A stretch of DNA of 64,000 bases from Aralia elata (Eukaryota; Streptophyta; Magnoliopsida; Apiales; Araliaceae). Within the stretch, counting starts at the first letter, position 1, and every line of letters starts with the position of its first letter. The position numbers and the translations under genes are program-made. Location of the stretch: the NCBI GenBank assembly GCA_034770075.1, contig CM068380.1, positions 27,032,005 through 27,096,004 on the forward strand, given 5' to 3'. The notes beneath the pieces are model-generated. The model was not told the DNA's origin, searched no databases, and saw only the letters and a program-made list of their open reading frames with translations. Shown one piece after another: positions 12,447 to 25,204 of this stretch.

Positions 12447-14340
12447 TTATTTATTTATTTATTTTTATAAAATGAGGAAGTAATGTGTTACGTATGAATG
12501 TAGCATGCTAATGTAGTATGATTGTGAATTTCCTAAATTAAAATATTTATTGAATAAATATTTGATGAAAATTATGACAAAATAATTTAATTAAGTGTGT
12601 TAATATTAAGTAAATTGATGATAAATAATTTTAGAATTGGGGCGTATTTTATTACACGAGTAATATTCTAATTTAATCGAATAATTAAATTAGAAGATTG
12701 ATGGTTTATTAAATAAAATGATTTATTAAATAGAAGTTATAATTTTGCTAGTAAGATTTAGTTAGATTTATTAATAAAATAGGTCTAATTAAATTAAAGT
12801 GTGACAAAGTATCTTATAATAAGAATATTATTAAAATAAATTAGAATGGAGTTTTAAATGGGTTTGGCCAAACATGGCCTAAACTTTTGATTTTCTTAAC
12901 CACTGAAAACCTCCAACTAAAAGTCACGTAAGTTATTTTCATCAGTTGGTTTTGCAAGCCAAAGAGCAGAGAAAGAGAGAAATTCAGAGAGAAGAAACTA
13001 TCTGTGAAATTGAGAGACAAAATCAAAGAAGAAATTAAGAGAAAGAAGGAGATTAGTCAAGCTCTCTTTATCATCTAACTAATTAAAGGATACATGAGGT
13101 GCAAATAATTATAAGCTGTTTACGGTAATTGGTAATCTACGAGCCAGGCAAGTCTTCCAGTTCCTATTTGTTATGTGAACTTGGTGATTAACTGTTTTTA
13201 AATATGTATTGTATAGTGCATGATGTATTATATATGTTGTTAGTATGAAATGATAAAGTCAATTTATGACTATATTCGTTGAGTAAAGAATGCTGATTGA
13301 GTTATGGAACTCAATCTTTACTTGATATGTGATGTACAATATGTATGATATGTTTAGTCAGATGTTTATGATGTATACGATGAACATGTTGTTTAAGTGC
13401 TACATGATGCATGAAAACTGTTAGATTTTGCTAAGTTGTCGAGCTCATTCTTGCAAATAACTATTTTTGCAGGTTAAGGATTCAAGGTAACGTTATGTGC
13501 TACTTGAATGACATAGATCAAATGATGCATGAAGATTAAATGTTTTAGTTGAAGTTATTACTTGAACTATGTTAAGATCTTGATAAATGTATTTGTGTTG
13601 AGTTGTAAAGTTTGTAATGAGATGTAAACTTTAAGACAAGGCGAATCATACTATTAACATGATTCTAAGATATTTAGATGTAAAGGTTGAAAGTTTTGGG
13701 AACGTGGACAGTTTATAATAGAAAAGTTTTTAATTATTCCGCATTTTTAATAGTTATGTCATCGAATAATGATGTATTAATAGAAGATTGATGTATTGTT
13801 AACGACCGATGTCGAGAGTTGAATTGTTGAAATTTTGGGGTCGTTACAAAAACAGGGGAGATTGTGATTGCACCCGCAGTTCAAGACGATGACTCAATCC
13901 ACAGTGGGTCTGCTCATGAAAGGCTAGAAGGAGACAAGATGACAGAAGATGGGTTAAATCTAACAATGAAAGAAGGAGAAATGGTCGGTAGTGTTAACAA
14001 GGAGAATGCAATTTCAGAAGCACCCGTTACAGGAAAGCTTGACTCCATGAACCGACAAAAGACGACAAGTTTCGAGCAAGAAAACGATAAAATCGGAGCT
14101 GGAGGAAAAGGCAAAAAGAGGCGCCTTATGTCAATAATAATCAAACCCCCAACAATTGACCACGTGAATGTGGAAGATTGCGACCTTAACAAAAATCCAG
14201 AAGCAAACTTCATAAAGGTTGTGGAGAAGGCAATACAATGGATTGAGGAAATTCAAATCCAATTCAAGCCAACAAATGATTCTAATAAAGGATGGGGAAC
14301 CTCAAGGGACAACGAATTTGAGGCATGTTATCTATTTTAA
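11050..14340 (+). pseudogene. Tat/Ogre gag, second tandem module, broken and split by an LTR insertion
   Basis: One frame shows the same domain order as the first module but with different sequence: KIPNFVRYTDIGDP, SLTDNATTWFATLD, WEELAHAFLSQYSY, KDYARRWRSLADQV (11190-11510) and the knuckle CAYHSRGPRHSTEQCW (about 11979-12026). At least three in-frame stops occur before 11400. The frame is cut at 12061 by a solo LTR and resumes at 13849, where TGEIVI lines up with GGEIMV of module 1. It continues as an open frame to 14340. The two modules are too diverged to be a recent copy, so the duplication is old or the element carried two gag-like domains. Confidence 0.7.
12062..13848. mobile_element. 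Solo LTR-like insertion in gag module 2
   Basis: 1787 bp, beginning TGTGACAACCC and ending GGGGTCGTTACA, so the ends are short imperfect inverted repeats starting TG and ending CA. Flanks aaaat (12057-12061) and aaaac (13849-13853) look like a 5-bp target duplication with one mismatch. The gag frame continues across it when it is skipped. It is very AT-rich, with an AT microsatellite at about 12415-12440 and no coding capacity. The length and ends suit an LTR of a Ty3/gypsy element; the lineage is not certain. Confidence 0.75.
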
Positions 14341-15100
14341 TGTTTATCTGCTATTTCATATGTTATCCTAACTCAGCTATGTCAAAAAAAAATCAAATCA
14401 AAAAAATCAATCAATCTTATGATATCCTTGCGTGAACTACATAAGATTTGATCTCCTTTTATAGGAGTACGTAGGCAGCCAGTTATGGTACAGTCTAATC
14501 ATTACAAAACTCCCAAAACCCCTTCAATAATTCAATGATCACAAGATACGACTCTTTAATAACTCATCAACCCATGAAGTAAGAGAATACTTGATCTCCT
14601 TTTGAGTTATAGAAGTACGTAGGCGGCCATCATAACGAAGTCTATCTCATACCCGACAACATGTTCCCCAAGACAAAAGCCACAAATCAAGCCTTACAAA
14701 TCAAACCAAACCAGGTTGAAACCGTCATATCCTAAACCAAGCCGAGCTCTTAAGATCCAATTCAATGGAATCTGAAGGCATCTCGACATCAATCATCGAA
14801 GCTGAAGCGATAACATGAAGTGAAAAACACAACAATATATCAAACATGATCATCAGCGGGGACATATGCAACCCAAGATGATAAGAAATGCGAATATAAA
14901 TACAAAGAAGATCACGACAAATATCAACTCAACGATGCAAAGTAACTATCCGATGACCCCTATCCTAACCCTCTAAGAGTTGACACCATTAATCACAAAC
15001 CTTCATCAAACTAGAAGAAAAAGGTCATCGAAGCCTAAATGCACCTATAAGTCAGAAACGGTGGCGGGGGCACTCGAATGTTAAAGCTTGTACCTCCCCC
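14341..15100 (+). other. 3' untranslated region of element 2, proximal part
   Basis: No gene. The Tat/Ogre 3' motif gtacgtaggcagcc is seen at 14467-14480 and again as gtacgtaggcggcc at 14615-14628, each preceded by ttgatctcctttt or a close relative, which suggests a local tandem duplication of about 150 bp. Confidence 0.6.
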
Positions 15101-15109
15101 CACTACAAA

Positions 15110-15905
15110 AAAATGGGGCTTCAGCAACAACCGATTTTCGTTGCTAAAGGTGTCAAATTTCGTTGCAAAAGGGTTTTGGCAACGACTTTACTGTTGTTGC
15201 GTCTTTCGTTGCTCAATGAGCGTTGCTAATTGTTCCGTAACGAACGTATATTTTTCGTTGCCAAAAGTAATACATTTTGCAACGAAATATGGCTTTCGTA
15301 CAGAGACATCGATCCTTTAGCAACAAAATGTATTGTTGGAGAATAATTAAAATTTCGTTGCTAAAAATCCCATTTTGTTGCAAAAGCCTGCTAATTGGCA
15401 ACGAAATGAACTCTTTTTTTTTTGCAACGCCATGCATTTTCGTTGCAATTGACACCATTTTGCAACGACATTTTTCGTTGTAGTAAATTATGAAAATTTT
15501 TGCCTAAGCTTGCTTTCGTTGCGGAATGTAAACTTTTTAGCAACGATTTTCGTTGCTGATTATATTATTTGACGACATTATGCTGAATCAGCAACGAAAA
15601 TGTTTGTTGCTGGTTATTTTTCAATAGCAACGAAAGTCGTCGATTAGCAACGACATTATATGTTGTCGTTTCTTTATATGTGCAACGAAAGTTGATATGA
15701 TTTGCAACGATAAAAAATGTTACCTTTTATTTTTGTATTAGCAACAATATCCTCTCCGTTGTTATTAGGTTAATTTTTCGTTTCCAAATATTATATTTTT
15801 AATGCCCTTAGCAACGAAAATTTGTTACTAAATGTATAAAAAATTGTTGCTATATTAAAACTTGTTCAATGCTTTAGTAACGAATTATATTGTTGCCAAA
15901 TCAAA
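15110..15905. repeat. CACTA subterminal repeats
   Basis: Many copies of cgttgct/agcaacga in both orientations, a typical subterminal array that binds the element's DNA-binding protein. The right end has only one clear copy (about 25174-25184), so the two ends are strongly unequal. Confidence 0.85.
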
Positions 15906-17009
15906 ATTTGACATTCTTTTTGTGTACCTGGCTGGCTCAATGTCCCCATTGCAAATAATGGCAAAAATACAAAAAAACTAAAATATTATTAACTTAATAA
16001 AATCATCTACTACATAATCATTCATTATCTTTACAATTAACCATCTAAAGCTACCACAGTTCTTCAATCAAAGTATATATCTACATATATAGAGAGAGTA
16101 CACTTCATAATTTCGTCCCTTGTCTTCTGTAAACGTAGCACGAAAATTTGATACCCAGTATTGTAAAGCAGGTCGTAGAAGCAATCTTCCTGCACATATT
16201 TAAAAATAATAGCAAGTCAGAAAAATGAAACAAATAGGTCACCAGAGGCACTTAATGCCAAAATCAAAGACAATAGATTTGCTACGTGGTACTAATGTAC
16301 ACTGTATTGCTCATAAGCAGAAAAAGACAAATAGGCAATCACAATATCTTTTGCTACAAATCCAAATAGAAAAAGAACCTTTAGTGCGACTATATGATTG
16401 CTTTGTTACAAGAAAAAATTGGAATCTTAATCGGCCATTTCATGAATTAATTTCAGTAAGCATAGTGGTAAGCATAGTAAGCCTGCATGAACATTGAGCA
16501 CCACAGGAGTTAACATGGAATGACTACAAATGCATTTGTAAACATATAATACCACTAATATATGGATATTTGCATTATTTTTTATTTATTTATTTTTGTT
16601 AAGTTTACATGGATTATTTTTTTTCTATATAATCATGCTTTATCAACAAAAGTCATTGTTAATGCCTTACGTCGGCAGATACTTTTGCAAGCATAGATCA
16701 TCTAACAAAAAAAGAAATATCAAGCACTAGAACAGGAGATGAATGTTTATATCCTGTAATATACAGCTATGCACTAAAAGAATAAATCTTCAAGTCCCAA
16801 TAAATTTTCGTAATTTCAAGGTAATCCTCTCAGATTGCTCACAAGAAGGCGCGGGTTTTCCATTAAAATTCTGAATCGCAAATTTTGAAATGGAAAGTAC
16901 AGAAAATAGAGCAAACAATAGACTGATCAAAACATAATACAGGCACATGATGGAGAATACTTTAATAGTTTCATATAAATTGTAATAAGTCTGGCGGATA
17001 ATTAATTAC

Positions 17010-20000
17010 CTGTGGCGAGTGTACCGACATAACATTAGTGAATAGCTTATAAATTTCATTATCGTCAGATTTTTTTGTAGATTTTAGTCCCTCTGTAAAT
17101 CGCTTCAGAGAAAGGGGCTGAAAATACAAGATCAAATCAATAAAAAGATATGAGTAAAATATATTATTAACACACCACATTTAATAACTGGCAAGTAATT
17201 TAACAAGAGGAGATGAGGCTGCAGGATAACTACACTAAACATCAACCTCTGACCTATCAGTTGACACATGGATACTTGTGCGAGAGTCAAATAATGACTG
17301 CCTATTTGGAAGGTGGTATCTTCCAACACTGCCCAAATGTTGGGATGTGATATTAATCAGTCAAGAATAAAATGAGATATAATGTGTTGATTATTTTGGT
17401 TAGTAGTTGGAATAAGTTTTCCAATTATATTGATATTTTTGTTACAAAACATCCATATATAATCTTTTTTTATACAAGAAGTTTTATTAGATAGAAGAGA
17501 GACATCCATTTATATCTTATTTTTACCTTAAACTTTCCAACCGCTAAAAGTAAATAAAACAAATCTGTTCTCAGCTTAAATATCACTAATCTCCGAAGAA
17601 AATACGAGAAAACGAAACAAAACAATTGAAAGTAGGCCAAGAAAGCATTTAAGATATAACACCAAAGCTATGGATTGATGATTGACAAGTTCTTAATATA
17701 TCATAGTTCATTATAAGTTTGTGATTGCAAGCCTTACCAACTTAGCAAGACGACCCAAATTCGGAAGTATCATTGTCTGTTCACACAACAGAAAAGACGT
17801 CAGTAGAAAACTTGAAAACAGGCAGACTTCTCTCCCCGCCCACCCCCAAAACAAAAAGGCACAACAAACACAAGCACGATACGAAATTTGGACTTACAAA
17901 TTTTTCTTTCTCCTTAGGCCCTGTTTCAACTTTGTTCTAACCACAAATCAAAACAACAGGTCCTGATACCTGGTCAAACATTTCCTGCACCTTATGCACA
18001 AACGCTTCCCTGTTTGCCTTGGAAACAGCTCTAGACAACCACATAAAAGAGTCTGGAAAATAGACAATAAGAGGTTGCATAGAACACAGAACCTGCAAAC
18101 AAGTTAAGAAGAACAGTAAGACAAAACAAAAATGTTAAAATTACACTAAGTTTCAGACCAAACAGGCTAAACAATTTTGAAATATCAATACATCAGATAG
18201 AGCCTCCATAGCAACATAGCATTCTTCTGCTTCAGCGTCAAGATCATGCTCAATGTCTTTAGCTGTTAGGAAAAAAAAACTTGTCACTTTGTTCACAACT
18301 ATATAAATGATAACAAATTACGGAAACGTAAAGTCTTTATTAGTTCAATGCATGCGGCCTTGAAACCAAAGATGTATTATCAATAGTCAGAAAAGAATCT
18401 TGGGTAGTTAATGTAATTGGAATGGTGACGTTATAATCTTATCTTAATAAAATAGACACGAGTATCCTATGGTAGGACATACTCTACTTATACTGAATCA
18501 TTTAATTATATAGTTTATGTGTGCAAAATATACCTTGAATCCAATATACTGAAGGTTTTGCAGATAGCTCCGTGAGTTTTTTCATCCCTTATCCCTTCAT
18601 CTGTTTTGTTCTCACTAGACTCCAAGATAACTGCAACTCGATCCCTATACACCTCCCCACGTTGACCATTAGACAAAGGCCTGAACATAACATCGAATAC
18701 GTTAATACCACAAATACTGTTGAATCTAGCACCAAGCATTAGAATATCACTTAAATCAGTTCCCACAAAAGGATAGAATGTACAAGGCATAAGAAGAAAA
18801 AGAACAACCTAAGCAACCACAAAAGTACCACTTCAGACATATCAAGGATAAAAGAAAAATACTAAATCAATAAATAATACAACCCTCAACTTATTCCCAA
18901 CCGAAGCATCATAGAGAAGAGAAACTGAAAGGATATTTACATCAACAAATAATGCAACCCTCAACTTTCCTTGACGATTGATAACTCACTAATTAAACTC
19001 TTAGACCTCAAATGTAGACACAACTCAAAGGTCATCTGTTAACATCTAGAAGGCATATATCTATTTGACTAAATCAAGACGATGCTTTTAATTTTCTTTC
19101 TTTTTTTGAATTCTAGAGAGTTACTTACTTGATCTCAAGAAAATGGGGGAAACACAGCAAACATATTAGTTTTGCCAGCTAATCCACTATTCTCTACCAA
19201 ATACCTCCACATACCCATAATACACTAAGCTAACTAAAATGACGACAGGAGGACAAATATACAGTGAAAAGCATACACATCATACACTCAAAATTTTGAA
19301 TTATTAAAATTTAAATAAAGAACAAGAAGCATAACATTTCAGTAAATCGGCACCAAAGGTAGAGTGAAGAACCAACACAATCAACATCACATCATACGCA
19401 TATATTAGTACAGACTGAAACTGATAGAGCACCTCAAATCCAGTTCTCGTGAAGGAATAACCAAAATCCTATGAGCTATTGCCAATTGTTAAAATGATAA
19501 AGGTCACATGTCCATAACACATTTACATGTCCCAAAATATTTGGCTTCCCACAAAGAGAACAGTGTAACAGTAAAAAAGTTAAACTTAACCACATCACAT
19601 AAGGTATGAGAGTTAACATTCACTTCTAATAGTACCACTTACCAACAAATGTTTAGAAGCAGTATAAGTTTTTTTTAATACATATAAATAGGTAGTTTTG
19701 GCCCCAAAAATGGGAAACTGAACCAGCAATATGGATATTATTACTCAAAGTCTCTGCCATTTTTACCACCTCTTGGGCTACATATGAACCTTTTCTTTTT
19801 TTCTTTTCATCATCAGAAACTGTGAAACACTACTATGTATCTTATTCGTCAAATGAGCAAAACAAGAGAAAATGAAAAAAGAGTATCCTGTTGAATAAGT
19901 AGTAAAGAATACAATTACCTGTTCTCAGCTTCAATGCAGACAGAAGGCCCAACATATTTAACCCGATCCCCTGTAAATGAATAATCAAAAATTCCAAATA

Positions 20001-20172
20001 AATAAATGAAAAGAAACTCGTACAATATCAATAAATTGTGAATTCGAGAGAAGGCACGTTGAAAACCAAGGCAAGTGAGATTACAACCCAAAGTAGCTCA
20101 ATATTGAAAGGGGAAAAATGAGTTGCAATCGAGTTTTAGAATTAGGGTTTACCTTTTCCGAGGAGAATCCGC
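17010..20172 (-). pseudogene. Captured fragment of an AAA-type ATPase gene, with introns
   Basis: On the minus strand, GT/AG-bounded exons can be read at 20172-20153, 19970-19919 (GDRVKYVGPSVCIEAENR), 18680-18534 (PLSNGQRGEVY, then DRVAVI and KPSVYWIQ), 18262-18192 (AKDIEHDLDAEAEECYVA), 18092-17898 (PLIVYFPDS, SRAVSKANRE, SGPVVLICG), 17776-17738 (TMILPNLGRLAKL) and 17117-17010 (PLSLKRFTEGLK, DDNEIYKLFTNVM). This matches the region before the ATPase core in a plant family I recall as large AAA ATPases (Arabidopsis At4g02480/At1g02890 type). A TAG replaces a Gln codon after VLICG and one frame change lies in the 18534-18680 exon. Walker A/B motifs are absent, so it is a transduplicated fragment and not a working ATPase. 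Confidence 0.75.
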
Positions 20173-20480
20173 CTGCGAATAATAAAAACGCATCAAAATA
20201 CAATCCAATCCAATATCAAACATAAATAAATTTATGTGTTAGAGAAAATAGCATTATTGCGCAGGCAGGCGAAAGAAACAAACTTGGAGGCTGGGGCTGG
20301 CCGGTAGTTTTAGGCAGAAGGGAATGAATAATTTGTTTCAGATCAGACATACAGTGATACAGAACAGAAGTACGTACTATACTACTCCATAATTGGACTA
20401 GTGGGCCGTAATTAGGACGTCTGGATTCATTGTGCTTTGGGTTTCGGACCAAACAAAAATGTTATGGCAGTCCGTCCAAC

Positions 20481-21377
20481 CCAATCACAAACCATACTGA
20501 CTTCCACTCGTTCTAGCCCATCTCTTAATCGGGCAAGGATTATTCAAGTGCCAATTAAAATGTTTTTTTAATTTTAAGAAACTCACTAACAAAAAAAAAC
20601 ACTCAGTTTTATAGATAAAATAAATGTTTTTCCATCTTTTGGTTTCTTTCCTTTTTCTAAAAATTTAATAATATATATATACGTCCGTCCGTTTCACAAA
20701 GCTCATTCAGGTCGGGTCTTGCTACTGTTGTTGAAGAGCAGACTCTAAACTAGAAGTACAAATATCATATATTTATTTATGTTAAATAAATAAATATCAT
20801 TTAAATAAAATTATAAATTTAAATAACATTTTCTTTATTTACATATAACAATTTATTTACATTTAACATTTGCGTTTGTATGTTTAAATAAGCACAATTT
20901 TTATATGCGTTTAAACTCGAAAATCTCTAAACTAAACATGTATTATACAATCGCATCATATTTCTCATTGTTCACTCGTACTTGAGGCGGCAACCTAAAT
21001 CATTATTTCATATAATTTTTATTTATATCAATTATGGCCCTAATATTAACAGTCTTACGTATGCGACCGGAGATAATGACATACTTTGTTAATATGTTTA
21101 ATTTCTTAAAATTATTTTTTTCATATGCATAGTTAGTTGAAAAGTTTAATAAAGAAAAGTCAAAAAGGTGTATTGTATTCCCTTACTAAATATTTGTAAC
21201 AATGACCCGAAATGAAAATAAAACCCTACTTTTCCTGGTTTTCCATTTCTACCCTCTATTTATGTTAGATGGACGGCTGAAATTAATAGTCTAGAGACTC
21301 TAGACAAGTCTGGAAGGAAAAAGTCTAGAGGGGAGCCCGGTCCCTTTATCTTGGGGTTTAGCCTTGAGTGAATAAAG
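20481..21377. other. AT-rich CACTA interior, no gene seen
   Basis: No credible coding frame, RNA gene or terminal repeats. Long A/T runs only. Confidence 0.4.
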
Positions 21378-22521
21378 TAAAACCTGGCAAAAAGTAGTTA
21401 TGGTTGGTTTTGGGTTATACAAAAATGGTTATGGGTCAATTGAAAACCAAAACCATATAACCCACTTAAAATATAGTTTAAAATGGTTCTAACCCATAAA
21501 ACCCATATAGTTATGGGTTGAAACCAGTTAACTATTTTTCATGTATCCATTTGAACTATGAATTGGAGGAATTTCCTACTGTCCAAACCCCAAAATGGCA
21601 ACCAAGCATGTTTTGATAATTAAATTTACTTTCACTTATAAAATCTAAATACTCACTCCCAGTTTCAAAATAAAAAATTAAAATTTATTTTCGTACTGAT
21701 TAATTTAGAATGAGAAAGTGAATTAATTTTTTTTAAATAGAAAGTAAGAAGCCTTTTTTTGTCTGACAATCTCTTAATTAATGTACCAAAAAATATTAAA
21801 ATATTTAATACCTGACGATCTATTAGTTAATGCACCAAAGTATTTTATACTATTAAATCATTGAAAAGCATACAAAGTAAAAAAGGATTAATTAATCAGT
21901 ACAAAGTAAAAAAGGATTAATCCCCTAGACTCCAGGATTGTCAACCAGTCACAACTTTTGGATAAAATTTTCAAAGTAATTTTCCTTATTTTTTTTTAAA
22001 CCTTTTCAATAATTGTTTCGTTTTACAAAAAGACTATCATTTAATTTTATAAGTCAATTAATAATTTTAAAATTCAAAAGTGAGGTGAATTTATTTGATT
22101 TTGATATTTAAAGCTAGTATTATACTATTTAAAACTAGAATTTGTAATTAAGTAGATATTATTTACATAAAACAAGAAATTATATGTAAAATACATAAAA
22201 CTATATCCAAATTGGACGGACCGAACGAGGGGTATTAAAGAAGTTGGCAGTAGAGATATCATATTATGATGTCGTAAACAACGACCAATGGAAAACTTGT
22301 GCAGACTCCAGCTCTCGAATTAATTGTTCATGATTTGGTCTATTTGGATTTGGAATGAAATATGGGTCGAAAATGGTTAACCGGTTTGGGCCTATATTTC
22401 TTTTTAGAAATATGGGTCCAAATTTTACCCAACTTAAATAAATAAAAACAGTTAATCAACCAAATTGGTTCCGGTTAATATGAATCGACCCAACAGTTAA
22501 CTAACCATTTTGCCAGCTTTA
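21378..22521. mobile_element. Non-autonomous hAT-type element inside the CACTA
   Basis: The left end TAAAACCTGGCAAAAAGTAG and the reverse-complemented right end TAAAGCTGGCAAAATGGTTA form imperfect terminal inverted repeats. They are flanked by gaataaag (21370-21377) and gaataaac (22522-22529), an 8-bp duplication with one mismatch, as expected for hAT. 1144 bp, no transposase frame. Both ends are rich in gttaacc/ggttatggg motifs, probably subterminal repeats. Confidence 0.7.
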
Positions 22522-22529
22522 GAATAAAC

Positions 22530-23879
22530 CATAAAGATTTATAGTAGTAAACTAGCAAATCTACACCAAAGACTTTGCAAAGGATCAAGCTGCAATTTTT
22601 GATTTATGTTCAAATACTTTGTTACACATTTTTCAATGACTTGGCAAGGTTGAAAAGAAAATAGAGAAAGAATAAATCTAACTCAATTCAAACCAAAAGA
22701 ATTTGGAACTAAAATCAACTAGAGAATGGTGGTTTGGAGAATTAAGGAGAAAATAAATAATTAATTAATTAAGTACTCACCCAGATGTTTATGCTGCACA
22801 GGTTGTACGCATTCAAAATTGGATTATATAATATCTCCCAACTCCAATGTCTGATAGTTTATATTTTATTTTTTGGATATTTCTTTCAATATTAAATTTT
22901 TTTACTTAAGAAAATAACTGAAAAAATAAATATTTAATAAAAAGAACTCATAGAAAGAAGTAGGACAGTCATGAACTTTACATTTTGGATAATGCGTATT
23001 TAATGTCTGTATATTTTATTTTTACTACAACTTGATCTTCATAAATTGTATGAATTTAAGGGACCAGCTCGTTATAAGAATATTTTATTTATAGTTACAA
23101 TATCAATAAACTAATATTGAAACAAACCATGATAAATTATGATAGTCAATCACACTAGTTTCACGGATCAAAATTCACATAAAAAATAAAAATAAGTCAC
23201 GTATAAATTAAGGAGAAAGTAAACTTATATAAAAATGATATTTGTCTATATTCTTACCATCTTACTGAAATTTTATTGACTTGTAAGGATAAATATATTT
23301 ATATAGATCAATTTTTATCAACATACCTATATTTGAAGAGAATCAAAGTCTTTAATTTATTTTTCAAAACTCTTTAGTTGTATTATAAATAAAATTATAA
23401 ACCGTCTAGTTATAAAACAAAGTTGAAAAACTAATTTTAAAATAAATAGTTGTAATTAAAAAAACTGTTATACTATTAGAAAAATATACAACTATTAAAA
23501 TATTTTATATTATACTGTCACTTCAAAAAAACTTGAAATTAAACATAAAACCACATATGTTAAATTCAATAAACAAAACCAAATTAAGGAGAAAATAAAT
23601 ATATAAACTGGTTTGGAGAAAATAAATCCATTTCTTTTTATTTACATATGTCAAATGTTACATGGGCGCAAATGTCAAATGCAAACCGGAACAAAACCCG
23701 TTTGGAGAAGGATAATTTATAATTTTGACAGATTTTTTATTTATTGTTATAGGACTCGATCAAATTAAATTTAAATTTAAAAAAACCCATGGGTAAGTAT
23801 AAGAATCGGTCTAATAAATTACAAAGATGAGTACATTAGCGAATAACAAATATTTATAATAGAAAGATTTGCCAGAGTT
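22530..23879. other. AT-rich CACTA interior, no gene seen
   Basis: No supported coding or structural feature; scattered short A/T-rich repeats only. Confidence 0.4.
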
Positions 23880-23933
23880 CAATAATACTAATAATTGTAA
23901 TAATAATAATAATACATGTAATAATTAAAATAA

Positions 23934-23967
<34 letters not shown>

Positions 23968-24420
23968 TATAATAATTAAAATAATAATAATAATAATAAT
24001 TAAATAATAATAATTAAAATAATTAAAATAATAATAATAATTAAGTTATTATTATTATTATTTTATTATTATTTAAAATTTTAATTATCGCATTGGTAAA
24101 CACTTTTGTCTTGTGAACACTTTTTAGTTTCTAACATTGGTAAATGCAGGCATATGCATCAGCATGACTTATTTCATGGCTGCCGAATCTATGTTGAAAT
24201 TTATATCTCAATATATCATCTTTTGTATTTTGTTTAAGTCTTAATATTGACGGGCTTTGCAGGATTAGTACCATAATAATAATAATTATAATTATTATTT
24301 TATTATTATTTAAAATTTTAATTATTATTATTATTTTAATTATTATTTTAATTATTTAAAATTTATTATTATTATTACAATAATAATTATTACAATTATT
24401 ATTATTATTACAATTCCTAG
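23880..24420. repeat. AAT/ATT trinucleotide tracts with a direct repeat
   Basis: Interrupted taa/att repeats fill about 23880-24090 and 24268-24412. A block (ttattatttaaaattttaatta) recurs at about 24063 and 24303. The tracts are partly complementary and could pair into a large stem around 24100-24260. Confidence 0.8.
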
Positions 24421-25160
24421 TATAGTGACCAAAAAGTGTATTATCTCATCTTCACATGCATAGAAACGGTGTTAGGTGGTTTAAATATTAGTGTTACATA
24501 AATTTTAGCATAATAGGTAGTTGATCTAGTGACTTTTGTTGGAATATAAGGTTTCTAGTTTGGAGAGGTTTGGAGTTTGATACTTGTGAGCAACATTTTC
24601 TTTAAGGATATTTTTAAGTCAGGCATTTCTGTCCTCCACGTCAGCAATAACGGGTCGCGTCAGTAAAAATAACGGGTCAATATGCACAGTCAGCATTTCG
24701 TTCGTTTATTGTTTTGTTGGTCGGATGCTCTGCAATGTTCTTGAAGTCCAATGCAGTGCTCATTTGATCTGTTTTGGCCTTATGCTCTTGTATTGTCTTA
24801 GAATCTGAGTTTCACTGTTTGTCATGTTGAGTTCTCTTTCTTGACATTTTGTATCGATCTGGGAATGCCCCTAAGTATATGTATCTCTTTTCTCTTATAT
24901 ACATTTAAATTTAGCAAAAAATAAATTAAATAATATGGAACAACTTATAAGTACAATTTATACAGCTTATATGTACAATTTATACTAGTAAATTTTAATT
25001 GATTTTTATGATCAATTATGAATGATGATGTATTTGATATGTCTCCCATTTATGATATGTATTTTACAACTTTAAATGGTTGTGATTTGTTAGTAATTGT
25101 TCAATATTTTTTTATTTTTACTTTTTATAAATAAATTGAATAAATTGTTTATTAGGTGAT
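24421..25160. other. CACTA right arm, no gene seen
   Basis: No coding frame longer than background. It lacks the dense cgttgct repeats of the left arm. Confidence 0.4.
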
Positions 25161-25204
25161 TGACATTCGAAAAATCGTTGCTAAAGGCCCATTTTTTTGT
25201 AGTG

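Larger units (their letters stand above)
15101..25204. mobile_element. CACTA (En/Spm) transposon, non-autonomous, with captured gene fragment
   Basis: The left end CACTACAAAAAAATGGGG matches the reverse complement of the right end (CACTACAAAAAAATGGGC); the similarity runs on through AGCAAC. Both sides are flanked by ccc (15098-15100 and 25205-25207), the 3-bp duplication typical of CACTA elements. Total 10104 bp. No TNP2- or TNPA-like transposase frame was found, so it depends on a helper. It contains exons of an AAA-ATPase gene (17010-20172), a hAT element (21378-22521) and long AT-rich tracts. It lies in the 3' region of Ogre element 2. Confidence 0.92.

Noticed and set aside
18515..18790. 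91-codon minus frame as a small gene
   Set aside because: It contains one captured ATPase exon plus flanking intron sequence and shifts frame within the exon.
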